64,000 nucleotides of DNA from Pseudofrankia saprophytica (lineage in GTDB: Bacteria > Actinomycetota > Actinomycetes > Frankiales > Frankiaceae). Positions 7,789 through 16,603 of this stretch are shown piece after piece (the first letter of the stretch is position 1; each line of letters begins with the position of its first letter). The DNA is taken from contig NZ_KI912266.1 in assembly GCF_000235425.2 (NCBI RefSeq), positions 5,943,582-6,007,581 of the forward strand, given 5' to 3'. The notes under the pieces are model-generated. The model worked only from the letters and a program-made list of their open reading frames with translations, was not told the origin of the DNA and ran no database searches. Both the position numbers and the translations under genes were made by a program.

Positions 7789-8850
7789 ATGCTGGTCAGC
7801 GACGGTTTCGTGCCTGCGGCGGCCCGGCGCCCTCGGCGGCGCGTGCTGTCCGTACTCGCGGCCACGGTCGCGCTCGTGGCCGCAGGCGCGGCAGCGGGCT
7901 GCGGCTCCGGCGGCTCCGGCGGCTCGGTGCCGGCCTCGCTGACCCGGCAGGTCCCGCTCGGCGGGTGGGCCGCCACGCTGACGGCCACCCCGGTCCAGCT
8001 GTCCGGGTCGCTGGCGCCGACCGGCGCCACGCGCACGCTGTCGATCCGCTGGCGCCTGACCAACACCAAGGGCGCCGTCCTCCCTGTCCAGGCGCCGAGC
8101 CAGTCGGCGCTGGTCGACGCGGGCGGCCACCCGACCCGGGGCGCGGGTTACCCGACGCTGCCCACTACCGGCGCACCGGCGCCGCTGGTCGCCTGGCTGG
8201 GGCCGGGCGAGACGCTGACCGCGTCGATCCCCTACGTGGTGCCGGCCGGGGCGAGCGTGCGCACGGTCCGCTTCGGGCGGCTGCTGACCACGGGCGCCGC
8301 GCCGGCGTTCGGCGCGGCCGAATGGGCGGCCGAGACGATCCCCACCCGGCCGGACACCGCCGGACCGCCGGCGGTGCCGGGGCCGCTGCTCGCCCCCGGC
8401 GCCACGACCACCCTCACGGCGACGACGTTCGCCAGTGCACCCGGGACCAGCGGCGGACAGACGGGCCCGGACGCGTCCAACCCCGTCCACCTGGCGGTGA
8501 CGCTGCGGCGAGTGGTCGACCCGGCGCCGGCGCAGAACGGCGGGGCCGCCACCGGGCCGGCGGGCTCCCACCTCGTCGTCGCCGAGTTCGACGTCCGCAA
8601 CGTCGGTACGACCCCGAGCTGGGACCCCGCCGAGACGAGCATCTTCGACACGCAGGGGCAGGACTTCAGCCTGGGGTTCACCTTCAGCGGGCTCGGCCCG
8701 GACACGCCGGCCCAGACCCTCGAGGCGGGCGCGCGCCTCAGCGTCCTGCGCACCGTCGAGGTCCAGGACGGGGTGCAACTGCGGTACGTCCAGTTTGTGC
8801 TCGGCGGTGGCAGCGGGAACGTCGCGGTGGGCCGCTGGCGGGTGCGCTGA
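7789..8850 (+). CDS. Secreted lipoprotein with two Ig-like DUF4352-type domains
   Basis: A 353-residue exported lipoprotein. It begins with a basic n-region (RRPRRRVL), a hydrophobic core and lipobox AAAGC, followed by a Gly/Ser linker. Two halves of about 140 residues look like repeats of one beta domain: the first contains TATPVQLSGSL and SIRWRLTNTKGAVLPVQ, the second HLVVAEFDVRNVGTTP and DTQGQDFSLGF. ATG 7789 is preferred because GGAG lies 6 bases upstream; longer frames to 7636 run back into the integrase remnant. Its role is unknown, possibly surface or ligand binding. Confidence 0.8.
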   Translation: MLVSDGFVPAAARRPRRRVLSVLAATVALVAAGAAAGCGSGGSGGSVPASLTRQVPLGGWAATLTATPVQLSGSLAPTGATRTLSIRWRLTNTKGAVLPVQAPSQSALVDAGGHPTRGAGYPTLPTTGAPAPLVAWLGPGETLTASIPYVVPAGASVRTVRFGRLLTTGAAPAFGAAEWAAETIPTRPDTAGPPAVPGPLLAPGATTTLTATTFASAPGTSGGQTGPDASNPVHLAVTLRRVVDPAPAQNGGAATGPAGSHLVVAEFDVRNVGTTPSWDPAETSIFDTQGQDFSLGFTFSGLGPDTPAQTLEAGARLSVLRTVEVQDGVQLRYVQFVLGGGSGNVAVGRWRVR

Positions 8851-9059
8851 GGCGCCCGGATCGCCGGCCGCGGGCGCTGGGGGGCGAATCAGCTCTGTCC
8901 GGTCAGGCGTCTCTCGGAGGGGTCCGCCGAGACGGCAGAAAGGGCAATGCCCGGCTGGCCGTCGGCAGACGAACGTGAGCTGTAGCAGCCCCGGCCCTGT
9001 CGGGAGCAGCGGAACGAAGAGTCCCGACAGCGGGCGGGTGTCCGGTAACGAACGTTCAT

Positions 9060-9111
9060 GAGACGCAGAGATCGACAATGCGTCTCCGCAGGTCGCATGC
9101 GTAACGCATGC
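9060..9111. promoter_or_regulatory. Inverted repeats upstream of resolvase remnant (res-like)
   Basis: Two dyads precede the truncated resolvase start at 9162. GAGACGCA/TGCGTCTC (9060-9067 and 9079-9086) is followed by GCATGCGTAACGCATGC (9095-9111). Paired dyads directly upstream are what a serine resolvase uses as crossover and operator sites. The function is inferred from position only. Confidence 0.35.
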
Positions 9112-9161
9112 CGTGTACGCACCTATGACACGCATACCCCCATTCGCGTTACGAACCGATC

Positions 9162-9329
9162 ATGCATGTCAGCTACGGACGGGTCTCCCCCCGTGACCAG
9201 CGCGCCGCGCTGCAGGCGGCCGGCCGCGACGAGATCTTCATCGACAAGGCCGCAGGTAAGCTCGCCCACCGCCCCGAACTCGACAAACCATCTGTGAGCC
9301 GGGTGTCGGCTCCCAGTAGATCTGCATAG
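9162..9329 (+). pseudogene. Serine resolvase N-terminal stump
   Basis: ATG 9162 starts a frame with YGRVSPRDQRAALQAAG (catalytic Ser9 in GRVS), then DEIFIDKAAGKLAHRPELDK. This is the unmistakable beginning of a Tn3/Hin-type resolvase. Similarity stops after ELDKP at about 9291, and the frame ends at 9327 after about 13 unrelated codons. The rest of the catalytic domain and the DNA-binding HTH are gone. Confidence 0.8.
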
Positions 9330-9526
9330 CCGTCCTGGTCGTGAGCTGGCGCTGCTCAGGTCGACTGGTCTACTCGGGCCGCTTGAGGTGTTCCGGTGGT
9401 TCTGCACCTTTCGGCGGACAGCTGCGGCGGTATCGAGGCCGGTGATGCCTGCCCTGCCCGGGTGTTTGGCGTGGCGGATGTCGGCCTTGTCGCTGGTGGT
9501 GACAGATCGGCGACGATGATGCTGTC

Positions 9527-10657
9527 ATGGGGGGAACATGCACTGGGGGCGCCCGGGTCGTCGCGCTCGCGCTGCTGGGTGTCTCGGCTGTTCTGACGGC
9601 GGTGACAGTGGTGGTGGTGGGGGTGCCGGGCTCGGCGGCTGACTGGGTGACTGTCGTGGGGGCGCCTTTCGTGCCACCGGGTCTGTACCTGGCCTGGGCG
9701 GCCTACCAGGCCAACCGGCGAGAGGCAGCGGCCGGCGCACTGGACCTGGCCGGGGTCGCCGACCAGCTCGCGATCGCAGTACGCCGCCAGTGGGAGCACG
9801 AAGTCGGACTACGCCGGCTCAATGACCCGTATCCGCTGCCGGTGCGCTGGATCCCGGCGGACAGCGACCTGGTGCAGCAGTGGGAGTCGCTGGTGCGGCT
9901 GGCGAGCTCCGGAGCCGGCTGGCCACCACCCCCGCCGCCAACGCCACCGGGCACGCCGCAGGTGTGGGCGGCCGGGCCGGGCGACCTCGCCGGCGGTGAC
10001 GGTGATCTCGCGGGTCTGCTCGACCGGGTCCCGACCGGCCGGCTGGTCGTGCTCGGCGAACCCGGGGCGGGCAAGACGATGCTCACCGTGCGCCTGGTCC
10101 TCGACCTGCTCGCCGCCGTCCGGCGTGCCCCGGGCGGGCCGGTCCCGGTCCTGGTCGCGCTGGCGTCCTGGAACCCCCACCAGCAGTCCCTGCACAGCTG
10201 GCTGGAGACCCGGCTGGCCATCGACTATCCCGGCCTGACCGAACCCGCACCGGGCGACGCCGAGACCAGCCGGGCCAAAGCGCTGCTCGACGCCGGGCTG
10301 ATCCTGTCGATCCTCGACGGCCTCGACGAGATCGCCGACACGGTCCGCGGCGCCGCGATCGCCCGGATCAACGACGCGGCCCCTGCCGGAATCCGGCTGG
10401 TGGTCACTGCCCGCACCGACCCCTACCAGCGGGCGGTCTGCCCGCCCGGCGGACCCGAGATACGCCTGGCCGGCGCCGCCGGCATCCAGCTCTGCCCGCT
10501 GGACGCGGCCGTGGTCGCCGACTACCTACGTGCCTCCTCCGGCGGCCCAACCGGCGCCGCCCGCTGGGACCCCCTGCTCAACACCTGGCCGGCACCAGTC
10601 GCCCAGGCGCCGACGACCCCGCTGATGGCCACCCTCGCACGCACCATCTACAACGGG
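9527..10657 (+). pseudogene. Membrane-anchored NACHT NTPase, cut by IS6
   Basis: The N-terminus has two hydrophobic segments (ALALLGVSAVLTAVTVVVVG and VTVVGAPFVPPGLYLAW). A cytoplasmic linker and a NACHT-type NTPase domain follow: Walker A GEPGAGKTML, Walker B LILSILDGLDEIA, then LVVTARTDPY (sensor-like). NACHT proteins act as ligand-triggered switches, and many bacterial ones serve in phage defence. The C-terminal sensor region expected after the NTPase is lost. At about 10658 the frame enters an IS6 element and stops soon after. No downstream half is seen within the window. Confidence 0.8.
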
Positions 10658-11475
10658 GCTGTTGCGTTGACTGGGCACCGTGGTCGGGTTGGCAGTCAGG
10701 CATGATCGACTGGTGCATCGTCGGCGTGTCCGTCCCGTGGTCGCGGCCTCCGAGTTCGCGGGGTTCCGGTTTCCACCGGAAGTGATCGTGCTGGCCGTCA
10801 GGTGGTACCTGCGCTACGGGCTCTCCTACCGGGACGTCGAGGAGCTGTTGACCGAGCGCGGCATCACGGTCGATCACGTCAGCGTCTACCGGTGGGTGCA
10901 GCGGTTCACTCCGTTGCTGATCGACGCCGCCCGGCCGTGCCGCCACAGCCCGGCCGACAGATGGTTCACCGATGAGACGTATGTAAAGGTCGCCAGCCGC
11001 TGGACGTACCTGTACCGGGCGATCGACCAGTTCGGCCGGGTCATCGACGTCCTCGCCTCCGAGAAACGGGATCTCGCCGCGGCCCGCCGGTTCTTCACCC
11101 GGGCGCTGTCCCACGGCCGACGCCCAGTCGAGGTGACCACCGATCGGGCCCCGGCCTACCCACGGGTCCTCGACGAACAGGTGCCCGCCGCCCACCACGT
11201 CGACGCCCGGTACGCGAACAACCCGATCGAGGCCGATCATGGCCGATTGAAGGCGCGGCTGCGGCCGATGCGCGGCCTCAAACGGCTGAGCTCCGCCCAG
11301 GTGATCGGCTCCGGGCATGCCTTCGTGCAGAACGTTCGCCGCGGCCACTACGAACTCGCCACCGACACCGAACCCCACCAGCGGCTCGCGGCAGCCTTCA
11401 CCGAACTCGCCCAGGCCATCTGACCAGGTAAACCACCGGCCCTTACCACGCCCCACGCCGGCTCAACGCAACACC
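10658..11475 (+). mobile_element. IS6-family element, copy 4
   Basis: About 818 bp, bounded by TGTTGCGTTGA (10660-10670) and TCAACGCAACA (11463-11473). It is nearly identical to copy 5 at 16604-17408 over the right three quarters, but lies in inverted orientation. It truncates the NACHT gene on the left and a minus-strand gene on the right. No matching 8-bp target duplication is apparent. Confidence 0.9.
10713..11423 (+). CDS. IS6-family transposase (copy 4)
   Basis: An intact 236-residue DDE transposase. It has a helix-turn-helix around [19 protein letters not shown], then [26 protein letters not shown] and [21 protein letters not shown] 10713 ([10 protein letters not shown]) is the start shared with the sister copies. 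The protein differs from copy 5 only near the N-terminus (TERGITVDHVSVYRW against [15 protein letters not shown]), so the two elements are recombinants of one lineage. Confidence 0.88.
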   Translation: MHRRRVRPVVAASEFAGFRFPPEVIVLAVRWYLRYGLSYRDVEELLTERGITVDHVSVYRWVQRFTPLLIDAARPCRHSPADRWFTDETYVKVASRWTYLYRAIDQFGRVIDVLASEKRDLAAARRFFTRALSHGRRPVEVTTDRAPAYPRVLDEQVPAAHHVDARYANNPIEADHGRLKARLRPMRGLKRLSSAQVIGSGHAFVQNVRRGHYELATDTEPHQRLAAAFTELAQAI

Positions 11476-11699
11476 GCCGGTGGCACTCCCGACAGCTTTC
11501 CGCTCCAGCCACGATCTCTGGTCAAGATGAGGCGTCTTCCGTCGCGCAGAGTCGCGAACTCTTCGATGCGAAAGTGCAGCGTGTTCATGGACGAGTTGTC
11601 TTTCCCCGAAGGCCGCGGCACCGCGGATGGTGTGCCGCGGCGCTCGTCCTCGGTCACATAGTCGCACCAGGCCCCCATTGCCACGACCACCGCATCCAT
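11476..11699 (-). pseudogene. N-terminal fragment of an unknown gene, cut by IS6
   Basis: Minus-strand ATG 11699 opens MDAVVVAMGAWCDYVTEDER and continues to FRIEEFATLRDGRRLIL and TRDRGWSG before IS6 copy 4 is reached. The sequence has good protein character, but I do not recognise a family. About 70 residues remain. It is divergent from the nuclease-NTPase gene and could once have been its partner. Confidence 0.5.
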
Positions 11700-11909
11700 G
11701 GAGATAGCATAGGCCGTCCTGGCAATCGACCACTTCCGAAAGTCGACGCCGGCGGAGCCAGGCGGCGCCTCATTCCCGGTGTCGCTCCCTGTCCGCCAGC
11801 CGACTGGTGGATCCGCACGTCGACGGGACCATCGTGCGAGCGGGCTACCCGGAAGCATCATCCACGACGCCATCGTCGATCGTTCGCCGAGCCATGCAGA
11901 ATCGGGTAC

Positions 11910-14900
11910 GTGGACTACGATCTCAACCGGCTGGGCGACCGAGAGTTCGAACATCTGTCGCAGGCGCTCGCGGTGTCCGAGCTGGGGTCGGAGGTGCACG
12001 TCTTCGGTGATGGCCCCGACGGAGGACGGGAAGCCTCGTTCGAGGGCACGTTCGATCTGCTGCGGGACAGAGTCAGCGGCGGTAGCTGGCAGGGTTACGG
12101 AGTGCTCCAGGCCAAGTATCGACGCCGGCCGGAGGGCGCGACGCGCGACGCCGGATGGTTCGTCGGCCAGGTCAGGACCGAACTCGAGAAGTGGTCGGAC
12201 CCGGGATCGAACCGGGTCCGAGGAGGTCGGCGTCCCGAGTTTCTTCTGCTCACCACCAACGTAGTGCTCTCACCCGCACCAAGAAGCGGCGGGATCGACG
12301 TGGTAGATGCTCTCCTGGAGGGCTACGCACAGCGCCTCGGCCTTCGAGGATGGGAGGTGTGGCACTACGACAAACTTTGCCGCCTGATCGATGTGGCGTC
12401 TGGCGTCCGCACCGGCTACCGCCATTTTGTCACGCCTGGGGACGTCCTCTCGCGGCTCCTTGACCGCTTTCCCGAGAGTTCGCCGCCGACTCGGTCCGCG
12501 CATCCTTATCTACGCGAAGCCCACACTCCCCTGCCGGGCAGGTACCTTCCCGCACAGCTTCTCAACCCGCGCTACGGTGTCGTTCCGTTCCTCGGGCGCA
12601 GCCGCCTGTTGGGTGAGCTCGTGGAGTGGTGTGAACGCACGGACATATTCAGCGTCGCGCTCATCGTCGGACAAGGAGGCAGCGGAAAAACTCGTCTGGC
12701 GACGGAGTTGTGCTCGCACATGAGATCCAGACGCTGGGACGCCGGCATGGTCGACGCCCCGGCGTTCGCCAGAGGCCCATTGGTCGATAGTCCATCGCTG
12801 TTGGTGTTCGACTACTCGGACCAGGTGTCGGACCTTGTGAAGGAGGGCCTCGCGGCGCTGGCACATCGGCCGGCAGGACCTCCGGTCCGCGTGTTGCTTC
12901 TGGCGCGACATGCCACCGGCGCCTCCGACTCGTGGTGGTCTCGCCTCGCCGACGCGACCGACCAGACGGTCACGGAGATGGTAGACCTTCGTGTCACTCT
13001 GGAGGATCACCCTATGGACCAGGAGGAGCGGATGTTGCACGCCGAGCGCGCGACTCGGGCATTCGCTGACCACCTCGGGTCCTCTGCATACACCCCGCCC
13101 GACGTCGCCGGCGATGACTTCGCAAGCCCGCTGCTCGTTCACATGGCCGCGTTGCTCGCTGCGCAGGGCGATACCGTGAATCATCCGGCTGGCGGCCGGA
13201 GCACCCGAGAGACGGTCCTCGCTCAAATCCTTGGACGTGAGCGCAGAGCGTGGACAGCGCATCTGCCGGCGCATCGACTGGAAGATCTACATCCATCCCA
13301 TGCCAATCGAGCGGTCCTTGTCGTCAGTCTCGTGACGCCGAGCCGGGCTGAGATCTTCGACCTGCTGAAGGCCTTCCCTGAATTCGCGGACCCGACTCTC
13401 CGTTCAAAGATCTCCGAATGGCTTTCTGCGGTATACCCGGATTCTTCGATAGGTCCGGATCTCCTGGCCGAGGAGCTGCACGCTCAAAGCGCCGACCTCG
13501 CAGAGGTCGTCTCGGCGATCTACCGGAGCCCTGCCTGCGGCGACAGGCATCTTGCGCGGCTCCTACAAGTGCTCGGGCGGGGGGCGGAGCGGAGGGAGCA
13601 GCCAGCCAGGGTTCTCGGCGACCTGTTCGCCGACCATATCCAGGAGCTGGTCGACCGGGCGCTGGCCAATGCGGACGGTGAACTCGCCGGCACTCTGAAC
13701 GGCGCGTTGTGGATCTGTTGGCTGACATATCGCGAGCTCAATTTCATCGTAGCTGTGTCCACTACTGAGCACGCTCTTGGTCCGCACGGGGCCGGAGCCG
13801 CCGCACTGCTTGTCGGTCTCACCTACCTTCGTGCCTGCGCCACCCAGCTGCTGGCAGCCCGCGAGGGGCCGGAGATGCGTTCATACCACGTTGGGGCGCT
13901 GATCGCGCTTGGTGAAAGGTATGCGGACGCGGGCCGCTACGACGAGGCGCTCACAACTACCGAGGAAGCCGTTGTCGAGTTTACCAAACTGGATCCGAAT
14001 ACGACGGAGAACCTCGAACAGTGGATTCGTTTGGCTTTCCAACTATTCGGTTGCCTCAGCGTCCGCTATGCCCAGCTCGGAAGGCACGATGACGCGGTAC
14101 AGGTGGGCGAGCTAGCCGACGGACTGGCCAGGGAGTTCACCCCAGAACGTGTTGCATCACCTAGTTCTCACGCCCAGCTACTGAGCTCCCTGGCTGGTAG
14201 CTATAGCGGGCTTGGCAAGCTCGACAAGGGTCTTGCGGCGGCCACCGAAGCCAAGAGTCTGTGCCAACAGTCAGGCGGCGACGATAGCGAGGAAATTCTC
14301 TCAGGTATTCTTTTCAATATCGGCTCTACGCTACGGGAATCCGGCCGCGACGCCGATGCCCTACGGCACTATCGAGAGGCGCTTTCCGGATATCGACGCC
14401 TTGCGGCCGAGGACGCCGCGGGCAAGTATCTGCCCGACCTTGCCCAGATCGAGCTCTCGATCGGCCAAACGATCCTTGAGATCGGACTGGGAAGACGTCG
14501 AGCCGGCGAGGAGGAAGCGGCGCGATCAGACTTCGCCGAGGCGCGCGTCGCGCTCGAGGAGGCGTCCGAACTATACTGGAAGCTTTCGCTGCAACTCCCC
14601 GACCGGTTCAACCCCGAGTTCAACCGCGCCCTGTGCGAGCTGGCTCGCTGTCATGTTCACCTCGGCTTCCCGGTCAAGGCCGTCGATGCACTCCGTGCGG
14701 CCGCAGGCCTACTTCCGGACGTCGAATCAATCAGGAATGGCCGGCGGTACCCCTGGCTGGAGAAACAGGCGGGGCACCTGGTCGATACCCTTAGCGAGCT
14801 CGGACTGGAATGCGACGACGTCCGCAGCGTCGCGCGCGACGTGCTGGAGCTCCTACGCGGCGCGGAAGCGGCATCGCCGGGCATTTTACTTCACCCACTT

Positions 14901-15506
14901 GCCCGATCCCTGCACCAGGTCGCCTACTTCGATGCGCTTGGGGGAGATGACGGGGCGATCCTTCTACTGGACGAGGCGTCGGCGACGTGGTCGGATCTCG
15001 TGTCACAGCTAGAAGACACGCCTGGTCCGGGACATGTCCGTGGAAGGTCGTCAGAGCAGGCACCCGTGAGTCGCGACGCGATCATGATGTCGTGGACTCG
15101 GACGCTCAGCAGCCTTACGTCGCTCTACAACACGGCCGGCCACTACAGTGCAGCCAGGGCCTATACCCGAAAGACGGTCGAAATCTGGCGCGAGCTAGCG
15201 AGTATTGACGGAGAGCATCGAGAATCCCTCGCGAGGTCCCTGGTCCAACTAGGGTATCTCGCTGAGTTGATCTTCATGGGAGCTGGCGTCCCCGCCTGCC
15301 GCGAGGCGCTCACCCATCTGCGTGCCTACTGTGCGGATCATCCGGACAGGGCCGCCAATACTGTTGGGGTTTTCCGCTCCATAGGGGATCTCTTTCAGAT
15401 GTCCGGGCTGACGGCAGAAGTCGCCACGACCGCGGCGGACGTGCGACGTCTCGGCGACCCCGCAGAGGTACTCGGGGCGTCCATGAGATCCGACCGGGAT
15501 CGCTGA
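11910..15506 (+). CDS. Mrr-like nuclease / STAND NTPase / helical-repeat protein
   Basis: A 1198-residue three-part protein. Residues 1-150 match the Mrr-like PD-(D/E)xK restriction domain of actinobacteria: DYDLNRLGDREFEHL, then GDGPDGGREASFEG (Asp37) and GVLQAKYRRRP (Gln67-x-Lys69). Residues about 230-480 are a P-loop NTPase with Walker A GQGGSGKT (254-261) and Walker B LLVFDYSD (297-304), in the style of STAND switches. Residues about 500-1190 are TPR-like helical repeats (for example ALIALGERYADAGRYDEAL). This layout is that of single-protein antiphage sensors (Avs-like): the repeats sense, the NTPase oligomerises and the nuclease cuts DNA. GTG 11910 is chosen because the conserved domain begins there, although no strong ribosome site is seen. 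It lies alone between inverted IS6 copies. Confidence 0.85.
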   Translation: MDYDLNRLGDREFEHLSQALAVSELGSEVHVFGDGPDGGREASFEGTFDLLRDRVSGGSWQGYGVLQAKYRRRPEGATRDAGWFVGQVRTELEKWSDPGSNRVRGGRRPEFLLLTTNVVLSPAPRSGGIDVVDALLEGYAQRLGLRGWEVWHYDKLCRLIDVASGVRTGYRHFVTPGDVLSRLLDRFPESSPPTRSAHPYLREAHTPLPGRYLPAQLLNPRYGVVPFLGRSRLLGELVEWCERTDIFSVALIVGQGGSGKTRLATELCSHMRSRRWDAGMVDAPAFARGPLVDSPSLLVFDYSDQVSDLVKEGLAALAHRPAGPPVRVLLLARHATGASDSWWSRLADATDQTVTEMVDLRVTLEDHPMDQEERMLHAERATRAFADHLGSSAYTPPDVAGDDFASPLLVHMAALLAAQGDTVNHPAGGRSTRETVLAQILGRERRAWTAHLPAHRLEDLHPSHANRAVLVVSLVTPSRAEIFDLLKAFPEFADPTLRSKISEWLSAVYPDSSIGPDLLAEELHAQSADLAEVVSAIYRSPACGDRHLARLLQVLGRGAERREQPARVLGDLFADHIQELVDRALANADGELAGTLNGALWICWLTYRELNFIVAVSTTEHALGPHGAGAAALLVGLTYLRACATQLLAAREGPEMRSYHVGALIALGERYADAGRYDEALTTTEEAVVEFTKLDPNTTENLEQWIRLAFQLFGCLSVRYAQLGRHDDAVQVGELADGLAREFTPERVASPSSHAQLLSSLAGSYSGLGKLDKGLAAATEAKSLCQQSGGDDSEEILSGILFNIGSTLRESGRDADALRHYREALSGYRRLAAEDAAGKYLPDLAQIELSIGQTILEIGLGRRRAGEEEAARSDFAEARVALEEASELYWKLSLQLPDRFNPEFNRALCELARCHVHLGFPVKAVDALRAAAGLLPDVESIRNGRRYPWLEKQAGHLVDTLSELGLECDDVRSVARDVLELLRGAEAASPGILLHPLARSLHQVAYFDALGGDDGAILLLDEASATWSDLVSQLEDTPGPGHVRGRSSEQAPVSRDAIMMSWTRTLSSLTSLYNTAGHYSAARAYTRKTVEIWRELASIDGEHRESLARSLVQLGYLAELIFMGAGVPACREALTHLRAYCADHPDRAANTVGVFRSIGDLFQMSGLTAEVATTAADVRRLGDPAEVLGASMRSDRDR

Positions 15507-15639
15507 CAGGATGCGACCGCAGCGCTGCGTCCTCGTCAGCACAGCGACCGCCGCCCGCTGCCCCAGCGACCGCAGGCAGGCGGCCAGGTTGGTCGCCGAG
15601 GCCAGGGCAGGTATCCCCCCGTGTACCTGCTGTCATCCC

Positions 15640-15852
15640 GTGGCATGGCGGGTCAGGCTGGTGGGACGACACCGCGAACCCCGCGCTACGCCCGCCGACC
15701 TCGAGGCGTGGTGCCGGTCCACCCTGGCCCACGACAAGGTCCCCACCCACTGGCACCTCGTCGCCGACGCCCGCCCGCGCACCGCCACCGGCAAGCTCCT
15801 CAATCGCGAGATCCGCGAGCTGGTCGCGGTGGCGGAGCCCGGGAATCGCTGA
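15640..15852 (+). pseudogene. AMP-dependent acyl-CoA synthetase C-terminal stump
   Basis: The frame reads PADLEAWCRSTLAHDKVPTHW, then ARPRTATGKLLNREIREL, and stops at 15850. This is the C-terminal lid of the acyl-adenylate-forming (ANL) family, including the catalytic Lys in TATGK. The large N-terminal domain is absent; the preceding DNA belongs to the nuclease-NTPase gene and a short junk stretch. Confidence 0.75.
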
Positions 15853-16065
15853 TCAGCAGTTGGTGAAGTACCAGTGGAAGAGGGCGCCCTTGATGCCCGT
15901 GGTCGGGGGCACGATGTCGCTGAGCAGCCACTCCTCGAAGGGCTCGATGAGCGCGCAGGTCATGGGCTTGGCGATCGCGGTGCCGGTCGTGCCGACGATG
16001 GTCACCGTGGTGATGCCGGTGGTGAGTACGGCCGCGGTGGCCGCCGCAAGCAGTCGTCGCTTCAT
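15853..16065 (-). CDS. Small secreted peptide (70 aa precursor)
   Basis: ATG 16065 is preceded by GGGAGGA. The precursor has a classical Sec signal (MKRRLLAAATAAVL, a hydrophobic core, then a likely cut after TAIA). That leaves a mature peptide of about 38 residues with two Cys, PMTCALIEPFEEWL near its start and FHWYFTNC at its end. A single disulfide closing the peptide is plausible. Its stop abuts the stop of the synthetase stump with no gap. I recognise no family. A longer frame to 16119 lacks a better start. Confidence 0.6.
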   Translation of the reverse strand: MKRRLLAAATAAVLTTGITTVTIVGTTGTAIAKPMTCALIEPFEEWLLSDIVPPTTGIKGALFHWYFTNC

Positions 16066-16197
16066 GGTTCCTCCCTCGTCCTGTCTCGCCTTCTCGCGAG
16101 ACCGCTGGAACCAGATCACCTCGCCGCCGTGTGAAGAACCGTGTTGTAGCGTGCCAGAACTCGATTCGGGTGCCTGGCCTGCGGTTTCGTTGTTCGG

Positions 16198-16603
16198 TCA
16201 GGCGGCTCGGTGGTATTCGTTGATCACGCTGCCGAGGATCTTGCGGCGACGGATCGGGCCGTCGAGGGGGGTGACGGCGGCCGGGTCGTGGTTCGGTGGG
16301 CGCTGGTCGCGCCCTTGGTGGGGCCGATGATCGTCGAAGTGGCGGGTGTACTCGTCGAGCACCGCGGCGGCGTGGCGCTCGCCGTACAGGATGATCCTGT
16401 CAGTGCACTCCTCGCGCACAGAGCGGATGAACCGCTCCGCGTAGCAGTTCGCCTGTGGTGTCCGTGGCGGCGTGCGCACGACCTGCACGCCCTCGGAGGC
16501 GAACACGTCGTCGAACGCCTGGGGGAATTTCGTGTCCCGATCGCGGATGAGGAACCGGAAGCGGCCGAGGCGTCCGTCCAGGTCCATGGCGAGGTGGCGG
16601 GCG
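16198..16603 (-). pseudogene. rve-type transposase C-terminal half, cut by IS6
   Basis: The minus strand reads [20 protein letters not shown] (second Asp of the DDE triad), [21 protein letters not shown] (with the Glu) and [15 protein letters not shown], typical of integrase-core transposases of the IS3/IS481 group. The N-terminal HTH and first Asp are missing because IS6 copy 5 begins at about 16604. It belongs to a different IS from the rve element at 21803. Confidence 0.8.

Noticed and set aside
7470-8945. Similar segments near 7470-7505 and 8918-8945 (CCGCCGAGA then CGGCAGAAAGG) as att sites
   Set aside because: The match is short and gapped, with no integrase able to use it; chance or old integrase-tail similarity is as likely.
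7114-9135. 673-codon minus-strand frame
   Set aside because: It is the shadow of the plus-strand lipoprotein at 7789-8850. Only its last codons (7114-7245) look like real protein, and those lie outside the lipoprotein gene.
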